Assembly (NCBI GenBank): GCA_964519835.1
Contig: CAZFLD010000002.1
Location: 1-64,000, forward strand
Direction: 5' to 3'
DNA length: 64,000 nucleotides
DNA from: CAZFLD01 sp964519835
GTDB taxonomy: Bacteria > Spirochaetota > Spirochaetia > DSM-27196 > CAZFLD01
Shown here: in pieces, positions 1-8,457 of the stretch
Layout of the letters: each line of letters opens with the position of its first letter
Position numbering within the stretch: the first letter of the stretch is position 1
Made by a program: the position numbers and the translations under genes
The notes under the pieces: generated by a model
Seen by the model: only the letters and a program-made list of their open reading frames with translations
What the model was told of the DNA's origin: nothing
Database searches by the model: none

Positions 1-83
1 CCAAAGTATGCACTTGCGTGATTTCGCGCATCAAGGTTCGTGACATTACCCAAGGTTTGTGGCTCCGCCGGCGGGAATGATGG

Positions 84-89
84 TACACT
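84..89 (+). promoter_or_regulatory. possible -10 element of pyrH
   Basis: TACACT lies 9 bases before the pyrH ATG, which would put the transcription start two or three bases before the start codon. No Shine-Dalgarno sequence is visible in front of the gene. No convincing -35 is seen at the right distance, so the call is weak; it is listed because the same short spacing recurs at other genes in the window. Confidence 0.3.
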
Positions 90-98
90 CACGACCAT

Positions 99-794
99 AT
101 GAGCACCGTCCACGTCTTGTCCCTCGGGGGATCAATCCTGGTTCCGAACGAGATCGATTCCGCGTATATTGGCGCGTTTTTCGAGATGCTGCGCCGTCAC
201 TTTGCTGATTGTCCCGACGACCGCGTGGTCCTGGTTGTGGGCGGTGGCGGGCCGGCGCGCGCGTATCAATCGGCCTGCCGATCGATTCGTCCCGATATCC
301 CGGACGAGGCACTCGACTGGATAGGCGTTGCGGCAACCAAACTCAACGCGACGCTGGTACGCCATGGCTTGGGAGACCTCTGTGAAGACCCGGTTGTTAC
401 CGACCCCTCTTCGACACCCCGCTTCACCGGCCACGTCCTTGTCGGCTCAGGTTGGAAGCCGGGGTTCTCCACGGACTTTGATGCTGTGCTCCTCGCGGAA
501 CATCTCCATGCGAGGCGGGTCTATAACCTGTCGAACATAGCATACGTCTACGACAGCGACCCAAAGACCAACCCGGCGGCAAAACCGCTCGAAACTCTCT
601 CGTGGAAAGCCTTCCGGAGCATGGTGGGCAACACGTGGACCCCGGGGGGCAATCTGCCCTTCGATCCGATCGCGGCGGCCAGAGCGCATGAAGGCGGGCT
701 GCAGGTTGTCGTGGGAGACGGACGCAATCTCGAAAACATCGCCGCGATGCTCCGCGGCAGGCCGTTCGAGGGCACGGTAATCGGCGGCACGTGA
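99..794 (+). CDS. pyrH: UMP kinase, archaeal type
   Basis: Phosphorylates UMP to UDP in cytoplasmic pyrimidine nucleotide synthesis. The 231-residue protein is an amino-acid-kinase fold: a glycine-rich SLGGSI motif at residues 8-13, a second glycine-rich stretch VVGGGGP at 47-53, and the NLSNIAYVYDSDPK segment near 145-158 that binds nucleotide in this family. The C-terminus GTVIGG is typical of the shorter archaeal-type PyrH, which spirochaetes are known to use instead of the usual bacterial form. It reads alone, away from the convergent lipoprotein gene downstream. No ribosome binding site is visible and a -10-like TACACT sits just before the ATG, so the mRNA may be almost leaderless. Family assignment is firm; the exact promoter is inference. 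Confidence 0.92.
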   Translation: MSTVHVLSLGGSILVPNEIDSAYIGAFFEMLRRHFADCPDDRVVLVVGGGGPARAYQSACRSIRPDIPDEALDWIGVAATKLNATLVRHGLGDLCEDPVVTDPSSTPRFTGHVLVGSGWKPGFSTDFDAVLLAEHLHARRVYNLSNIAYVYDSDPKTNPAAKPLETLSWKAFRSMVGNTWTPGGNLPFDPIAAARAHEGGLQVVVGDGRNLENIAAMLRGRPFEGTVIGGT

Positions 795-894
795 GTCTCG
801 GGGCCGGCGGCGCGTGCGGGGTGCGAAAGGCGGTACCGGGCGTCGGCGGGGCTTGCGGACGGCCGCTGAACGCGTGACCACGGGTTTGTCCGCC

Positions 895-2451
895 CTAAGA
901 ACCGTACACCTCCGGCCACGCGGAGCTAAGCGCTTCCTCGAGGCGGCGAAACGCTTCGATGGCCGTTCCGGGCGGGACGTACCGCCCGATCCCGGCAAGC
1001 GCGACCGAGAGGGAGTATAGGTCACGGATACGTGTCGCGGCCTCCACAGCGCGAGCCGGCGCCGCCGCAGACGCAAAGCCCTCGGCGATGGTAGCGTACA
1101 AGCCGTCTTGGAGGTACTCTGCCTGGTCGGCACTCCGAAGCCCCGCCTCGTACAGGGTCGGCGCGATGTTGTGGTACTCGACTTCGGATGTCAGGGACTG
1201 CGCAATCGAAGCGAGGCTCGAAGATCGGATGTACCCGTCCTCGATTCCGCCCATGACGCTTACCGCCGTGGGAGTGTCTCCTATTCTGATGTAAACACGC
1301 GCAACTTGCGTCAGCACTTCGCTACGCTCGTACTGGTCTTCGATCTGTGACGCGAGCTCCAGCGCACTCGTCGCATTCACGAGAGCGAGTTGTCGATTTC
1401 CGACTTCGAGGTAATCAACGCTCAAGTCCGCTTGGCCCAGGGCACGCCGGTACAAAGACGGCTCACGGACGAGCAGATTTGTAGCTGCGGCGAGCAGGAG
1501 GTTCCCGGAGCTGAGCAAATCCGCTTCGATTTGACGGCGTCCGATCTCGGCAAGCCCCCCGGCACGCAAGTAGGGGAACTCAATCGTCTGGACGACAGAC
1601 ACTGCCTCGTCGAAGAGCCCGAGGGCGACGAGATTGTTGCCGACCGTTAGGAGGTGGCGAGCATCTTCCTCGGTACGCGTAACAACAGTAACGGAGTTTA
1701 TCTCACGCACGGCTCGGCGGGCTTGCTGCAGTGCCTGATCGCGCTCGCCGGCGCCGGCGTAACGCCCGGCGATCTCCGAAAAGGCGGCAGCCTTTTGCCA
1801 TGGGTTTTCCAGTCCGGTGGCCGCGGGGAGCGCCTGCTGGAGCAGATTTGACACGCCGCGTCCCAATCCCGACTCTTGGTATCGCCGGGCCACGTCGACG
1901 AGTATGGAAACGCGAGTCCATAGATCTTGAATCACATAGACCGACAGCACGGCATCTCGAAGAACATCCGCGGCTGCGTCGCCTCCGAGAAAAGCCGCCT
2001 CAATAATGCCCTGGATCAAAAGGCCACGACTGAAGTCGTCGTCGATTCCTTGGGCCGCCGCAAGGGCATTCTCGAGAATTGGCACCGCCATATCCGCACG
2101 ATCGGCGCGGAAATATCCCGTTGCCAGTTCGACCAGCACTTCCGTTCGGCCGGGTTGGTTCGGCAGGGCGGAAACACGTGAAAATGCTCTTCGGAGCACA
2201 AGTGCCGCCTGCTCCGGCAGGCCCGACTCGATGTACGCCTCGGCGATGCTCGTGTACACAAATGCCTGGGAAAACGGATCCCCCACCGCATCGGCGGCCG
2301 CGACCGCGTACGGAAGTGCACCGCGGTCGGGTGAGACCGGCGGGAGTTCCGGGCCCTGGTCGATATCACCGTCAGGAATGGTCGGACACCCGGCCAGCAT
2401 CAGAAGGCACACCGGGAGCAATGCCGGTAAGAATCGGCGCCGCCGGCTCAT
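895..2451 (-). CDS. exported lipoprotein with degenerate TPR-like helical repeats
   Basis: 518 residues. The N-terminus has a basic start (MSRRRRF), a hydrophobic core and the lipobox LMLAGC, so it should be a lipid-anchored envelope protein. The rest is almost entirely alpha-helical repeats of about 35-45 residues rich in Ala and Leu, for example EVLVELATGYFRADRADMA, TRVSILVDVARRYQESG and SEVLTQVARVYIRIGD. They resemble tetratricopeptide repeats but lack a strict consensus. There is no catalytic motif. The ATG overlaps the stop of the upstream 106-residue gene by four bases (ATGA), so the two are probably translated together. Likely a scaffold or protein-binding lipoprotein; function is not recognised. 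Confidence 0.75.
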   Translation of the reverse strand: MSRRRRFLPALLPVCLLMLAGCPTIPDGDIDQGPELPPVSPDRGALPYAVAAADAVGDPFSQAFVYTSIAEAYIESGLPEQAALVLRRAFSRVSALPNQPGRTEVLVELATGYFRADRADMAVPILENALAAAQGIDDDFSRGLLIQGIIEAAFLGGDAAADVLRDAVLSVYVIQDLWTRVSILVDVARRYQESGLGRGVSNLLQQALPAATGLENPWQKAAAFSEIAGRYAGAGERDQALQQARRAVREINSVTVVTRTEEDARHLLTVGNNLVALGLFDEAVSVVQTIEFPYLRAGGLAEIGRRQIEADLLSSGNLLLAAATNLLVREPSLYRRALGQADLSVDYLEVGNRQLALVNATSALELASQIEDQYERSEVLTQVARVYIRIGDTPTAVSVMGGIEDGYIRSSSLASIAQSLTSEVEYHNIAPTLYEAGLRSADQAEYLQDGLYATIAEGFASAAAPARAVEAATRIRDLYSLSVALAGIGRYVPPGTAIEAFRRLEEALSSAWPEVYGS

Positions 2452-2768
2452 TGGGCCGGCAGAATCAGGATCTTACCGTCTTCGTGGGCGAGTCGGACCT
2501 TCTTGGGGTTACTGAGCCGTTGAGCCGTCTTGAGACTCATCTCGACAGTCCCTGCACGACACTCATTTTTGAGATAGATGGTTCCCGCAACCGGGGTCTG
2601 ATCCGATGGAAAGTCCTCCGCACCGGCGGACCCCGCGTAGACGTCCACGGCGTATTCGGTCGTCATAAGACCGAGGTCAAAGCCGTCATTGGGATGAATG
2701 CCGAGACGTCCCTCAGAAAACGTGTAGTCGCCGATAACCGCTAGAGGACCGGTCGTCTGTATTGCCAT
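2448..2768 (-). CDS. small conserved-looking protein of unknown function
   Basis: About 106 residues, no signal peptide and no transmembrane segment. It is mostly beta-rich and acidic with a basic C-terminal half ending KVRLAHEDGKILILPAQ. I do not recognise a family. ATG codons exist at 2780 and 2768. I prefer 2768 because a good -10 (TAAGAT, 2784-2779) overlaps the first ATG, and the transcript would start about four bases before the second. It is the first gene of a two-gene operon with the repeat lipoprotein, overlapping it by four bases, and it is divergent from the histidine kinase gene. Confidence 0.6.
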   Translation of the reverse strand: MAIQTTGPLAVIGDYTFSEGRLGIHPNDGFDLGLMTTEYAVDVYAGSAGAEDFPSDQTPVAGTIYLKNECRAGTVEMSLKTAQRLSNPKKVRLAHEDGKILILPAQ

Positions 2769-2778
2769 GTCCGTCGAC

Positions 2779-2808
2779 ATCTTAGGCGGGGGCCGAGCGA
2801 CTCGTCAA
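2779..2808 (-). promoter_or_regulatory. sigma-70-type promoter of the 106-residue protein and lipoprotein operon
   Basis: On the minus strand TTGACG (2808-2803) and TAAGAT (2784-2779) are separated by 18 bases. The expected start of transcription is about 2772, some four bases before the ATG at 2768. It lies back to back with the histidine kinase promoter. Confidence 0.6.
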
Positions 2809-2820
2809 TAAGCAGACGCC

Positions 2821-2848
2821 CTGACACCCAATCCCACGACGCGTATAC
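2821..2848 (+). promoter_or_regulatory. sigma-70-type promoter of the histidine kinase gene
   Basis: CTGACA (2821-2826) and TATACT (2843-2848) are 16 bases apart. Transcription should start near 2854-2856, on the GTG codon at 2855, giving a leaderless or very short-leader mRNA. Confidence 0.65.
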
Positions 2849-2850
2849 TT

Positions 2851-2866
2851 GGGGGTGAGAACCCCC
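2851..2866 (+). promoter_or_regulatory. hairpin at the 5' end of the histidine kinase transcript
   Basis: GGGGGT, the tetraloop GAGA and ACCCCC form a perfect six-base-pair hairpin directly after the -10 element and immediately before the GTG at 2867. It covers the other candidate start at 2855. It could be a 5' stabilising or translation-controlling structure, depending on the true transcript end. Confidence 0.45.
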
Positions 2867-4288
2867 GTGAGTGGAGACACAACAACAAACCAAAACCGTC
2901 GCCCTCGACTTCCCGGGCTTGTGGCCGGGAGTGTACTCGTCGTGCTTCTGGCAGCTTCGGTTATCCATGTGGCTTTGATCTATGAAGGACTACGCCGAGA
3001 GCTGGTGAATCAGATTCAGGCGGACAACGACGTAATTGCAGGCGCAATCCTCGAGGTGATCTCCGACCTGCAGCCGGAAGCCGGCGATCGAGAAAACTAC
3101 CTACCGCTCTTGCAGCAGATATGCAATCGGCTCCGATTGCCCAACGGCGGTTTTGTGTGTGTTGCCGACGCGCACGGCGACTTACTCGCTGCTCCGACGT
3201 CGATGTTGACGGAGAACAAGGAATTCGCGGGTACTGTGTTTGTGATGGACGGTGAGAGCATGCAGTACAAAACACTCCCATCGGGCACAATCCGCGCCGT
3301 CGTGGAGCGATCCGGCGTCGAAGAGATAGTCGCTGCAGTTCCCATGGGAGTTGAGGGTGATCGCATCTTCGTCCACCAGAGTATGGCGATTGTCCGCCGG
3401 CGGGCAATGGAATCCGCGATGCGGGTGGCGCCGTTTAGCCTGATCATAGCGCTTACCGTCAGTGTCGCGGTGTTTTTGGTGTCGCGGACCATCGTTGGCC
3501 GCTACGAATCGCGGATACGTGCTGCGGAGGATCAGCTCCGGGCTACGAATCGCGATCTGGAGCAAAGCAACGCCCGTCGTCGGAACCTGATCCATCTGTT
3601 GAGTCACGACATTCGCAATGCGGTATCGGCGATTCGAGCGGCCGCGAGCCTGGGACCGGCCCTGTCCGTGGGCTCCGTTGGGACGCCGGCGACCGCTCTT
3701 CTCAGCGAAAACGAGGTGCGTGAAAGCATCGACGAAACCTTACGGATGCTGGACCTGGTGAGGGCGGGAGAGGCAATTGAATCGGGCAAAACACGACTCG
3801 ATCTTCAGCCGGTATCAGTGGCTGAGTCTCTGGACCGAGCGTTGCACGTAATCGAACCTCGGCGGAGTCAAAAAGGCGTCCGCATTGAGACGGTTGTAGC
3901 CGACGACTTGGCCGTTCTTGCCGAACCCACCTCCCTAGCGAATTCGGTTCTCACCAACGTACTCTCCAACGCGGTAAAGTTTTCGCCGAGCAGTTCGGTC
4001 ATCCGGGTCGAAGCTTCGGAAACCGACGGCAAGGTTGCCGTGGCGATCACCGATCGTGGTGTGGGAATTCCGCCGGAGCTGGTGGAAAAGCTGTTTGACG
4101 CAAAAAGCGCCACCACCCGACCCGGCACCGACGGAGAAACCGGGACAGGTTTCGGCATGCTTTTGGTCAAAAGCTTCGTTGATGCCTACGGAGGATCGGT
4201 TTCCATCACGTCGTCGACACACCTCGACGACTCGGGAACAACGGTTACCATTTCACTCCCCTCAGCATTTGCCGACGGGTTCACGTAA
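2855..4288 (+). CDS. membrane-bound sensor histidine kinase (orphan)
   Basis: About 477 residues. Two membrane helices (near residues 22-47 and 190-214) bracket a periplasmic sensor region of about 140 residues with no family I can name. A cytoplasmic kinase core follows: H-box LLSHDIRNAVSAIR with the phospho-accepting His, N-box NVLSNAVKF, G1 DRGVGIP and G2 GTGFGM. All key residues are present, so it should autophosphorylate. No response regulator gene is adjacent; the next gene encodes a 121-residue protein of unknown function. The start is uncertain: TTG 2849, GTG 2855 or GTG 2867 are in frame. I chose 2855 because the promoter predicts transcription to begin there. Confidence 0.88.
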   Translation: MRTPVSGDTTTNQNRRPRLPGLVAGSVLVVLLAASVIHVALIYEGLRRELVNQIQADNDVIAGAILEVISDLQPEAGDRENYLPLLQQICNRLRLPNGGFVCVADAHGDLLAAPTSMLTENKEFAGTVFVMDGESMQYKTLPSGTIRAVVERSGVEEIVAAVPMGVEGDRIFVHQSMAIVRRRAMESAMRVAPFSLIIALTVSVAVFLVSRTIVGRYESRIRAAEDQLRATNRDLEQSNARRRNLIHLLSHDIRNAVSAIRAAASLGPALSVGSVGTPATALLSENEVRESIDETLRMLDLVRAGEAIESGKTRLDLQPVSVAESLDRALHVIEPRRSQKGVRIETVVADDLAVLAEPTSLANSVLTNVLSNAVKFSPSSSVIRVEASETDGKVAVAITDRGVGIPPELVEKLFDAKSATTRPGTDGETGTGFGMLLVKSFVDAYGGSVSITSSTHLDDSGTTVTISLPSAFADGFT

Positions 4289-4315
4289 GCAAAACAATCA
4301 CCAAGCACGGACGGC

Positions 4316-4681
4316 ATGTACGAACAGACCATCAAGCGAATTGACAGTCGAAGAAAGGAACTGACCGGCGAGCAGATCCTCACTGAGATCGATCTGGCCT
4401 TTACCAGGGCAATGCGTGGCAATCCGCCGCCACTCGTGGAGGACCTAAAGGCGCGCTACCTGGACACGGTAGACACCGGCGACTGCGACACATTGTTTAC
4501 CGTCGGCTACCATCTAGCCGATGTTGTGGATTTGTTCAGCCGCGACCTGGACAATTCGGCAGGCTTTTCCGACGAAGAACTCGATTACATCAAAGAGCTG
4601 ATCAACGACTTCGCGGTCGATATGGATATTTCGACGGTGGAGCACGTGATGAGATTGGTCGTTTCCCGCGGGTTGATCTGA
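4316..4681 (+). CDS. small soluble helical protein, unknown function
   Basis: 121 residues, predicted mostly alpha-helical and acidic, with no signal peptide, membrane segment or cysteine pair. It follows the histidine kinase by 27 bases on the same strand and may be cotranscribed with it. There is no receiver or phosphotransfer signature: His residues occur (GYHLADVVD, VEHVMRL), but not in a context I can call an HPt domain. I do not recognise the family. Confidence 0.55.
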   Translation: MYEQTIKRIDSRRKELTGEQILTEIDLAFTRAMRGNPPPLVEDLKARYLDTVDTGDCDTLFTVGYHLADVVDLFSRDLDNSAGFSDEELDYIKELINDFAVDMDISTVEHVMRLVVSRGLI

Positions 4682-4903
4682 CAACACGGGATACAAAGAG
4701 CACCACGTGGTACAAAAAGTGTAAAACTGCGGGAAGGACAATACGGCACCGGAGCGCTTTGCCCGTCGGTTTGCCGAGGCAACTCGGCTGCTTATTCGGG
4801 ACAACTCGGCTGGATGCTCGAAGCCTGCCAATTTCACGCCGATCAGAGAGTTACATCGCTCGGTCACTCACTCTTCGGATCAGTTGGGGATCAGTTCCCG
4901 CGC

Positions 4904-4932
4904 TTGAAATCGCCTGAACGGTTTATTAGAAT
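4904..4932 (+). promoter_or_regulatory. strong sigma-70-type promoter of tRNA-Leu
   Basis: TTGAAA (4904-4909) and TAGAAT (4927-4932) with a 17-base spacer. Transcription would begin about 4939, some six bases before the mature tRNA 5' end. The 263 bases between the previous gene and the tRNA hold this promoter, a short direct repeat (AACTCGGCTG, twice near 4791-4823) and nothing else I can support. Confidence 0.75.
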
Positions 4933-4944
4933 GGCAGCCTTCCA

Positions 4945-5028
4945 GCCGGCGTGGCGAAATTGGTAGACGCAGCAGACTCAAAATCTGCCGCCCGCAAGGG
5001 TGTGTCGGTTCGAGTCCGACCGCCGGTA
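4945..5028 (+). tRNA. tRNA-Leu, anticodon CAA
   Basis: A complete class II tRNA of 84 bases. The acceptor stem GCCGGCG pairs with CGCCGGT (one G-U at the end), with discriminator A. The D arm contains GAAATTGGTAGAC. The anticodon stem-loop is GCAGA-CTCAAAA-TCTGC, giving anticodon CAA for UUG codons. A long variable arm (CGCCCGCAAGGGTGT region) and the T-arm GTCGG-TTCGAGT-CCGAC follow. CCA is not encoded. A short palindrome, CCTGG-GGTA-CCAGG, lies just downstream (5034-5047) but has no T-tract. The remaining bases to 5264 hold no gene I can support. Confidence 0.95.
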
Positions 5029-5264
5029 GTGTGCCTGGGGTACCAGGCCGTGACTGCAAGTCGGGGGCGCGTAAAAGCGATGCGATAGCCCAAAACCCGC
5101 CGGTCTTGAGATTCAGTTTCAGAAGACTCTTCCATGGTCGTATCCATGTCGCAGCTGGTTTCGACGTGGGGTCCTTGAGGCGTTAGCGTCGGCGGGGTTA
5201 GAGTTGCCACGAACTCGGTGGTCTCGAAAACACATTCTTCTCACCAGTTCAGGGAGCACACGCC

Positions 5265-6458
5265 TTGGACAGCAGTCGCAAACCGAACGCAATCGTAGCG
5301 GGGCATCTTTGCCTTGACATCACTCCGATGTTCCCGTCGGACCTTTCGACGGATCTGAGCACGGTACTCGCGCCGGGAAAACTCGTAGCGATGGACGGGA
5401 TTGAGCTGTCAACCGGCGGCGCGGTCTCCAATACGGGCATTGCTTTGAGCATTATGGGTGTCGACACCCTCCTTATGGGCTCGGTGGGCGATGACGCCTT
5501 TGGAGAGATTGTACGCGACCTCGTAGGGAAGTACGGCGACACATCGGGAGTAGCGACCATTGACGGCGTCGGTACCTCCTACACGGTCGTCCTCGTGCCG
5601 CCGGGCACGGATCGGATTTTTCTCCATTACCGCGGCTCGAACGATCGTTTTTTGGCCTCCGATATTGACTATGGTCTGGTTGAAGGGAGTCGCCTCTTCC
5701 ACTTCGGGTATCCGCCCCTCATGGCAGGGATGTTTGAGCATGACGGCCGCGAGTTGGTCGAGATCATGCGGAGGATTCGGCAACTTGGCGTTACCACCTC
5801 CTTAGACATGGCGTTTCCCGGACTAGACTCTCCCGCGGGACGCGCGCCGTGGCGCCGGATCCTTGAGGAGACACTTCCCTACACGGATATCTTTCTGCCT
5901 AGCCTCGAGGAGACTCTGTACATGTTGGACCCGGCGCGGTATGCCGAGATAAACAGCACGTCGGGAGGCAAGGAGATTCTGGACGTCGTGGACCTCTCAA
6001 TTGTAGAAGACCTCGCAGCCGAGCTTCTCGCGCTCGGTGTGGCCCTGGCGGGTATCAAGTGCGGGAAACACGGCCTATTCTTGTCGTCCGCAGGCACGGA
6101 CCGCATGGCCCGTATGGGAAATGCGACCCCTTTGAATATCTCGGCCTGGTCTGATCGACGTTTGTTTGCTCCTTCCTTGTTGGTTGGGGATGTTCGCTCG
6201 GCCACAGGAGCGGGCGACAGCAGCATCGCAGGTTTTTTGGCGGCGCTGCTCGCCGGCAGATCCATCGAACGAGCGGCAGACGTGGCGTGTATGGCCGGAG
6301 CCAATACCACACAAGTGTACGACGCGTTGAGTGGTGTGGTGACCCTGTCGGAAATGGAACTGCTACTCGATCGCGAAGGTGCAACACAGCGGAGTACTCC
6401 TAGCGGGATACCCTCATCGTGGAGGAGTGTGGACGGGCGTCGTTGGGAGCCGGCATAA
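5265..6458 (+). CDS. PfkB-family carbohydrate kinase
   Basis: 397 residues. A ribokinase-fold kinase that phosphorylates a sugar or nucleoside with ATP; the substrate cannot be told from sequence. Visible marks are the N-terminal substrate-binding stretch ELSTGGAVSNTGIALSIMG (about residues 46-64), SVGDDAFG, and the C-terminal PfkB signature near 310-325 in RSATGAGDSSIAGFLAALL, where GAGD carries the catalytic Asp. The start is TTG with a good ribosome binding site, AGGGAG, about nine bases upstream; the first ATG is too far inside. It stands alone between tRNA-Leu and the TPR gene. The C-terminal 40 residues beyond the fold are basic and of unclear role. Confidence 0.85.
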   Translation: MDSSRKPNAIVAGHLCLDITPMFPSDLSTDLSTVLAPGKLVAMDGIELSTGGAVSNTGIALSIMGVDTLLMGSVGDDAFGEIVRDLVGKYGDTSGVATIDGVGTSYTVVLVPPGTDRIFLHYRGSNDRFLASDIDYGLVEGSRLFHFGYPPLMAGMFEHDGRELVEIMRRIRQLGVTTSLDMAFPGLDSPAGRAPWRRILEETLPYTDIFLPSLEETLYMLDPARYAEINSTSGGKEILDVVDLSIVEDLAAELLALGVALAGIKCGKHGLFLSSAGTDRMARMGNATPLNISAWSDRRLFAPSLLVGDVRSATGAGDSSIAGFLAALLAGRSIERAADVACMAGANTTQVYDALSGVVTLSEMELLLDREGATQRSTPSGIPSSWRSVDGRRWEPA

Positions 6459-6490
6459 GCCACACCGTGGAGACTCGTGCGTTAGGGTGA

Positions 6491-6496
6491 TAGACT
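6491..6496 (+). promoter_or_regulatory. possible -10 element of the exported TPR gene
   Basis: TAGACT lies nine bases before the GTG at 6506 and twelve before the ATG at 6509. If used, the transcript would begin within a few bases of the start codon. No clear -35 is seen. Confidence 0.35.
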
Positions 6497-6505
6497 CGCC
6501 ACATC

Positions 6506-7264
6506 GTGATGTTTCGCCTGTTCTTCGCCTCTATGGCGATAGTGACCGTAGCTCTATCGGTAAATGCTCAGGCCGATGAGTCCGCACTTACAGATTATCA
6601 GCTCTCATACGTTGAGTTACGCGACCGCACCTACAACAGCGACGATCCTGCGGGCCTGGGTGAGCCCTACCGGAGGGCGCTTCGGCAGGCACGCCGGGCC
6701 CATCGCGAGGGTACGCTCGGCGACACTCAGCTGGCTTATTGGATCGGACGAATCGAGTACTTGATGGGCCGCGCGTGGCAGGCGGTGGAGCAAAACGATC
6801 AAGCCGACGGCCACTATACCGCGGGCCTGGAGATAATCGAGTCGGCACTTGAAGCACAACGGACAAGTGAGCTCCTCCGTCTACAAAGCGACACCATCAG
6901 TCAGCTCTGTTTGGTGCGGGGTCTTGGCTACACAATTATCAACGGTCCACGCGTGGGGCCGCTCGCCCAAGAGGCTATCGAGCTCGACCCGGACAACGGT
7001 AAGGCCATTATCATCCTCGCAAGCGCCAAGGTGTATCCGCCGCCGATCTTCGGAGGCAATCCGTCGGAGGGAGTTCGTCTTATGCGCGAGGCACTCGAAA
7101 AGCCAAACATCGAAAAAGACGACCGGTTTAACATCCTTTCCGGCATCGGTGTTGCTCTGGGAAAGCTAAGTCGCGATGCGGAGGCCCGGCGCTATCTTCG
7201 CAGGGCTCTGGAGCTCTACCCTCTTAACTCATTTGCAAACGAGGAGTTGGACCGCCTGGAGTGA
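6506..7264 (+). CDS. exported TPR-like protein
   Basis: 252 residues from GTG 6506 (ATG at 6509 is equally possible). A signal peptide with cleavage after about VNAQA precedes a soluble helical domain. The C-terminal third has TPR-like pairs, for example FNILSGIGVALGKLSRDAEARRYLRRAL and a preceding QEAIELDPDNGKAIIILASAKV. The mid-region sequence KVYPPPIFGGNPSEG interrupts the repeats. The role is not recognised; proteins of this kind usually hold partners together in the periplasm. It ends 12 bases from the convergent oxidoreductase gene. Confidence 0.7.
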   Translation: MMFRLFFASMAIVTVALSVNAQADESALTDYQLSYVELRDRTYNSDDPAGLGEPYRRALRQARRAHREGTLGDTQLAYWIGRIEYLMGRAWQAVEQNDQADGHYTAGLEIIESALEAQRTSELLRLQSDTISQLCLVRGLGYTIINGPRVGPLAQEAIELDPDNGKAIIILASAKVYPPPIFGGNPSEGVRLMREALEKPNIEKDDRFNILSGIGVALGKLSRDAEARRYLRRALELYPLNSFANEELDRLE

Positions 7265-7276
7265 CCCATGCGTGGT

Positions 7277-8443
7277 TCAAACGGTATACGAGGCGTCGAT
7301 CCACGCGGCCTTTTGGCTGCTCTCCACGGCCTTGTGGATGAAGTTTACCCCGATAGCCCCGTCCTCCACAGTGGGAAAGTCGAGGTCGTTATCTGAGGGC
7401 GCCTCTTCCGACAGCCGGGCCGCGATTGTCGCCGCCGCCTTGAGGTAGATGTTGGCAAACGCTTCCAGAAATCCCTCCGGGTGGCCCGCCGGGATGCGTG
7501 TGACCTCGTTGGCCACGCTTGTGTTATAGGCACTCGCCCGGCTGTAGATCTGCCGTGGACCGTCTATTGTTTGATACAAGAGGTGGTTCGGATCTTCCTG
7601 GCGCCACTCGAGACGCCCGCTCTCCCCATACACCCGAATCGAGAGCGAGTTCTCCTCCCCCACGGAGATCTGCGAGGCGTACAAGATGCCACGGGCCCCG
7701 CCCTTGTAGTGAATAAGGATATTCCCGTCGTCATCGAGACGTCGGCCGGGAACAAAGGTCGTGAGGTCGGCGATCATGGACTCGATTTCGAGGCCGGTGA
7801 TGTACCGTGCGAGGTTCTCCGCGTGACTGCCGATGTCGCCCATGGACGACGATACACCTGCCTGTGCCGGGTCGGTACGCCAGCTCGCCTGCTTCATTCC
7901 TTCCGCATCTACGGCGGTGGCGAGCCACCCTTGAGGATACTCCACGACGATTTTTCGGACGACGCCGAGTTGTCCTGCTTTGACCATAGCCCGCGCCTGC
8001 TTGACCATCGGATAACCGGTGTAGTTGTGGGTGAGCGCAAAAACGACGTCATGCTGCTTTACCAATCGAACAAGCTCTTCGGCCTCTTCGAGGGTTTGTG
8101 TCATCGGTTTGTCGCAAACCACGTGGAATCCCGCCTCGATAAAGGCCTTGGCCACGGGAAAGTGAACATTATTCGGAGTTACAACTGAAACAAAGTCGAT
8201 TCGTTCGCCTGCCGGGAGCAGGGCCTCTTGTTCCGCCATCTCTTGGTAGGACCCGTAAACTCTCTTTGGGTCGAGAAATAGTGCCTCACCCTGTTGCTTT
8301 GATTTCTCCGGTTTAGATGAAAAGGCGCCGGCCACAAGCTCCATTTTGCCGTCCATCGCGGCGGCAATTCGGTGCACGCCGCCGATAAACGCATCGGGAC
8401 CGCCCCCCACCATTCCGTATCGAAGTTTTCTCCCAAGCGCCAT
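7277..8443 (-). CDS. Gfo/Idh/MocA-family oxidoreductase
   Basis: 388 residues. An NAD(P)-dependent sugar or cyclitol dehydrogenase of the glucose-fructose oxidoreductase family. The Rossmann dinucleotide motif is GMVGGGPDAFIGGVHR near the N-terminus. The CDKPMT motif near 115-120 corresponds to the EKP catalytic lysine site of the family, and GDIGSHAENLARYITG follows in the C-terminal beta domain. The substrate is not identifiable. The start has a strong ribosome binding site, GGAGGAG, and an upstream 13-base tandem repeat that may be an operator. The gene is monocistronic and divergent from the glycosyltransferase. Confidence 0.88.
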   Translation of the reverse strand: MALGRKLRYGMVGGGPDAFIGGVHRIAAAMDGKMELVAGAFSSKPEKSKQQGEALFLDPKRVYGSYQEMAEQEALLPAGERIDFVSVVTPNNVHFPVAKAFIEAGFHVVCDKPMTQTLEEAEELVRLVKQHDVVFALTHNYTGYPMVKQARAMVKAGQLGVVRKIVVEYPQGWLATAVDAEGMKQASWRTDPAQAGVSSSMGDIGSHAENLARYITGLEIESMIADLTTFVPGRRLDDDGNILIHYKGGARGILYASQISVGEENSLSIRVYGESGRLEWRQEDPNHLLYQTIDGPRQIYSRASAYNTSVANEVTRIPAGHPEGFLEAFANIYLKAAATIAARLSEEAPSDNDLDFPTVEDGAIGVNFIHKAVESSQKAAWIDASYTV

Positions 8444-8457
8444 GCTGCTCCTCCTAT

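Noticed and set aside
447..1133. Minus-strand frame of 228 residues, very Arg-rich
   Set aside because: Overlaps pyrH on the opposite strand and its composition is that of a shadow frame in GC-rich DNA.
5034..5047. Palindrome CCTGG-GGTA-CCAGG as tRNA terminator
   Set aside because: Stem of five pairs with no following T-tract.
4926..5210. Minus-strand reading frame of 94 residues with GGRTRTDTP and FESAASTNFATPAG
   Set aside because: It is the antisense translation of the tRNA-Leu gene, a well-known source of false proteins; no start signal and no independent support.
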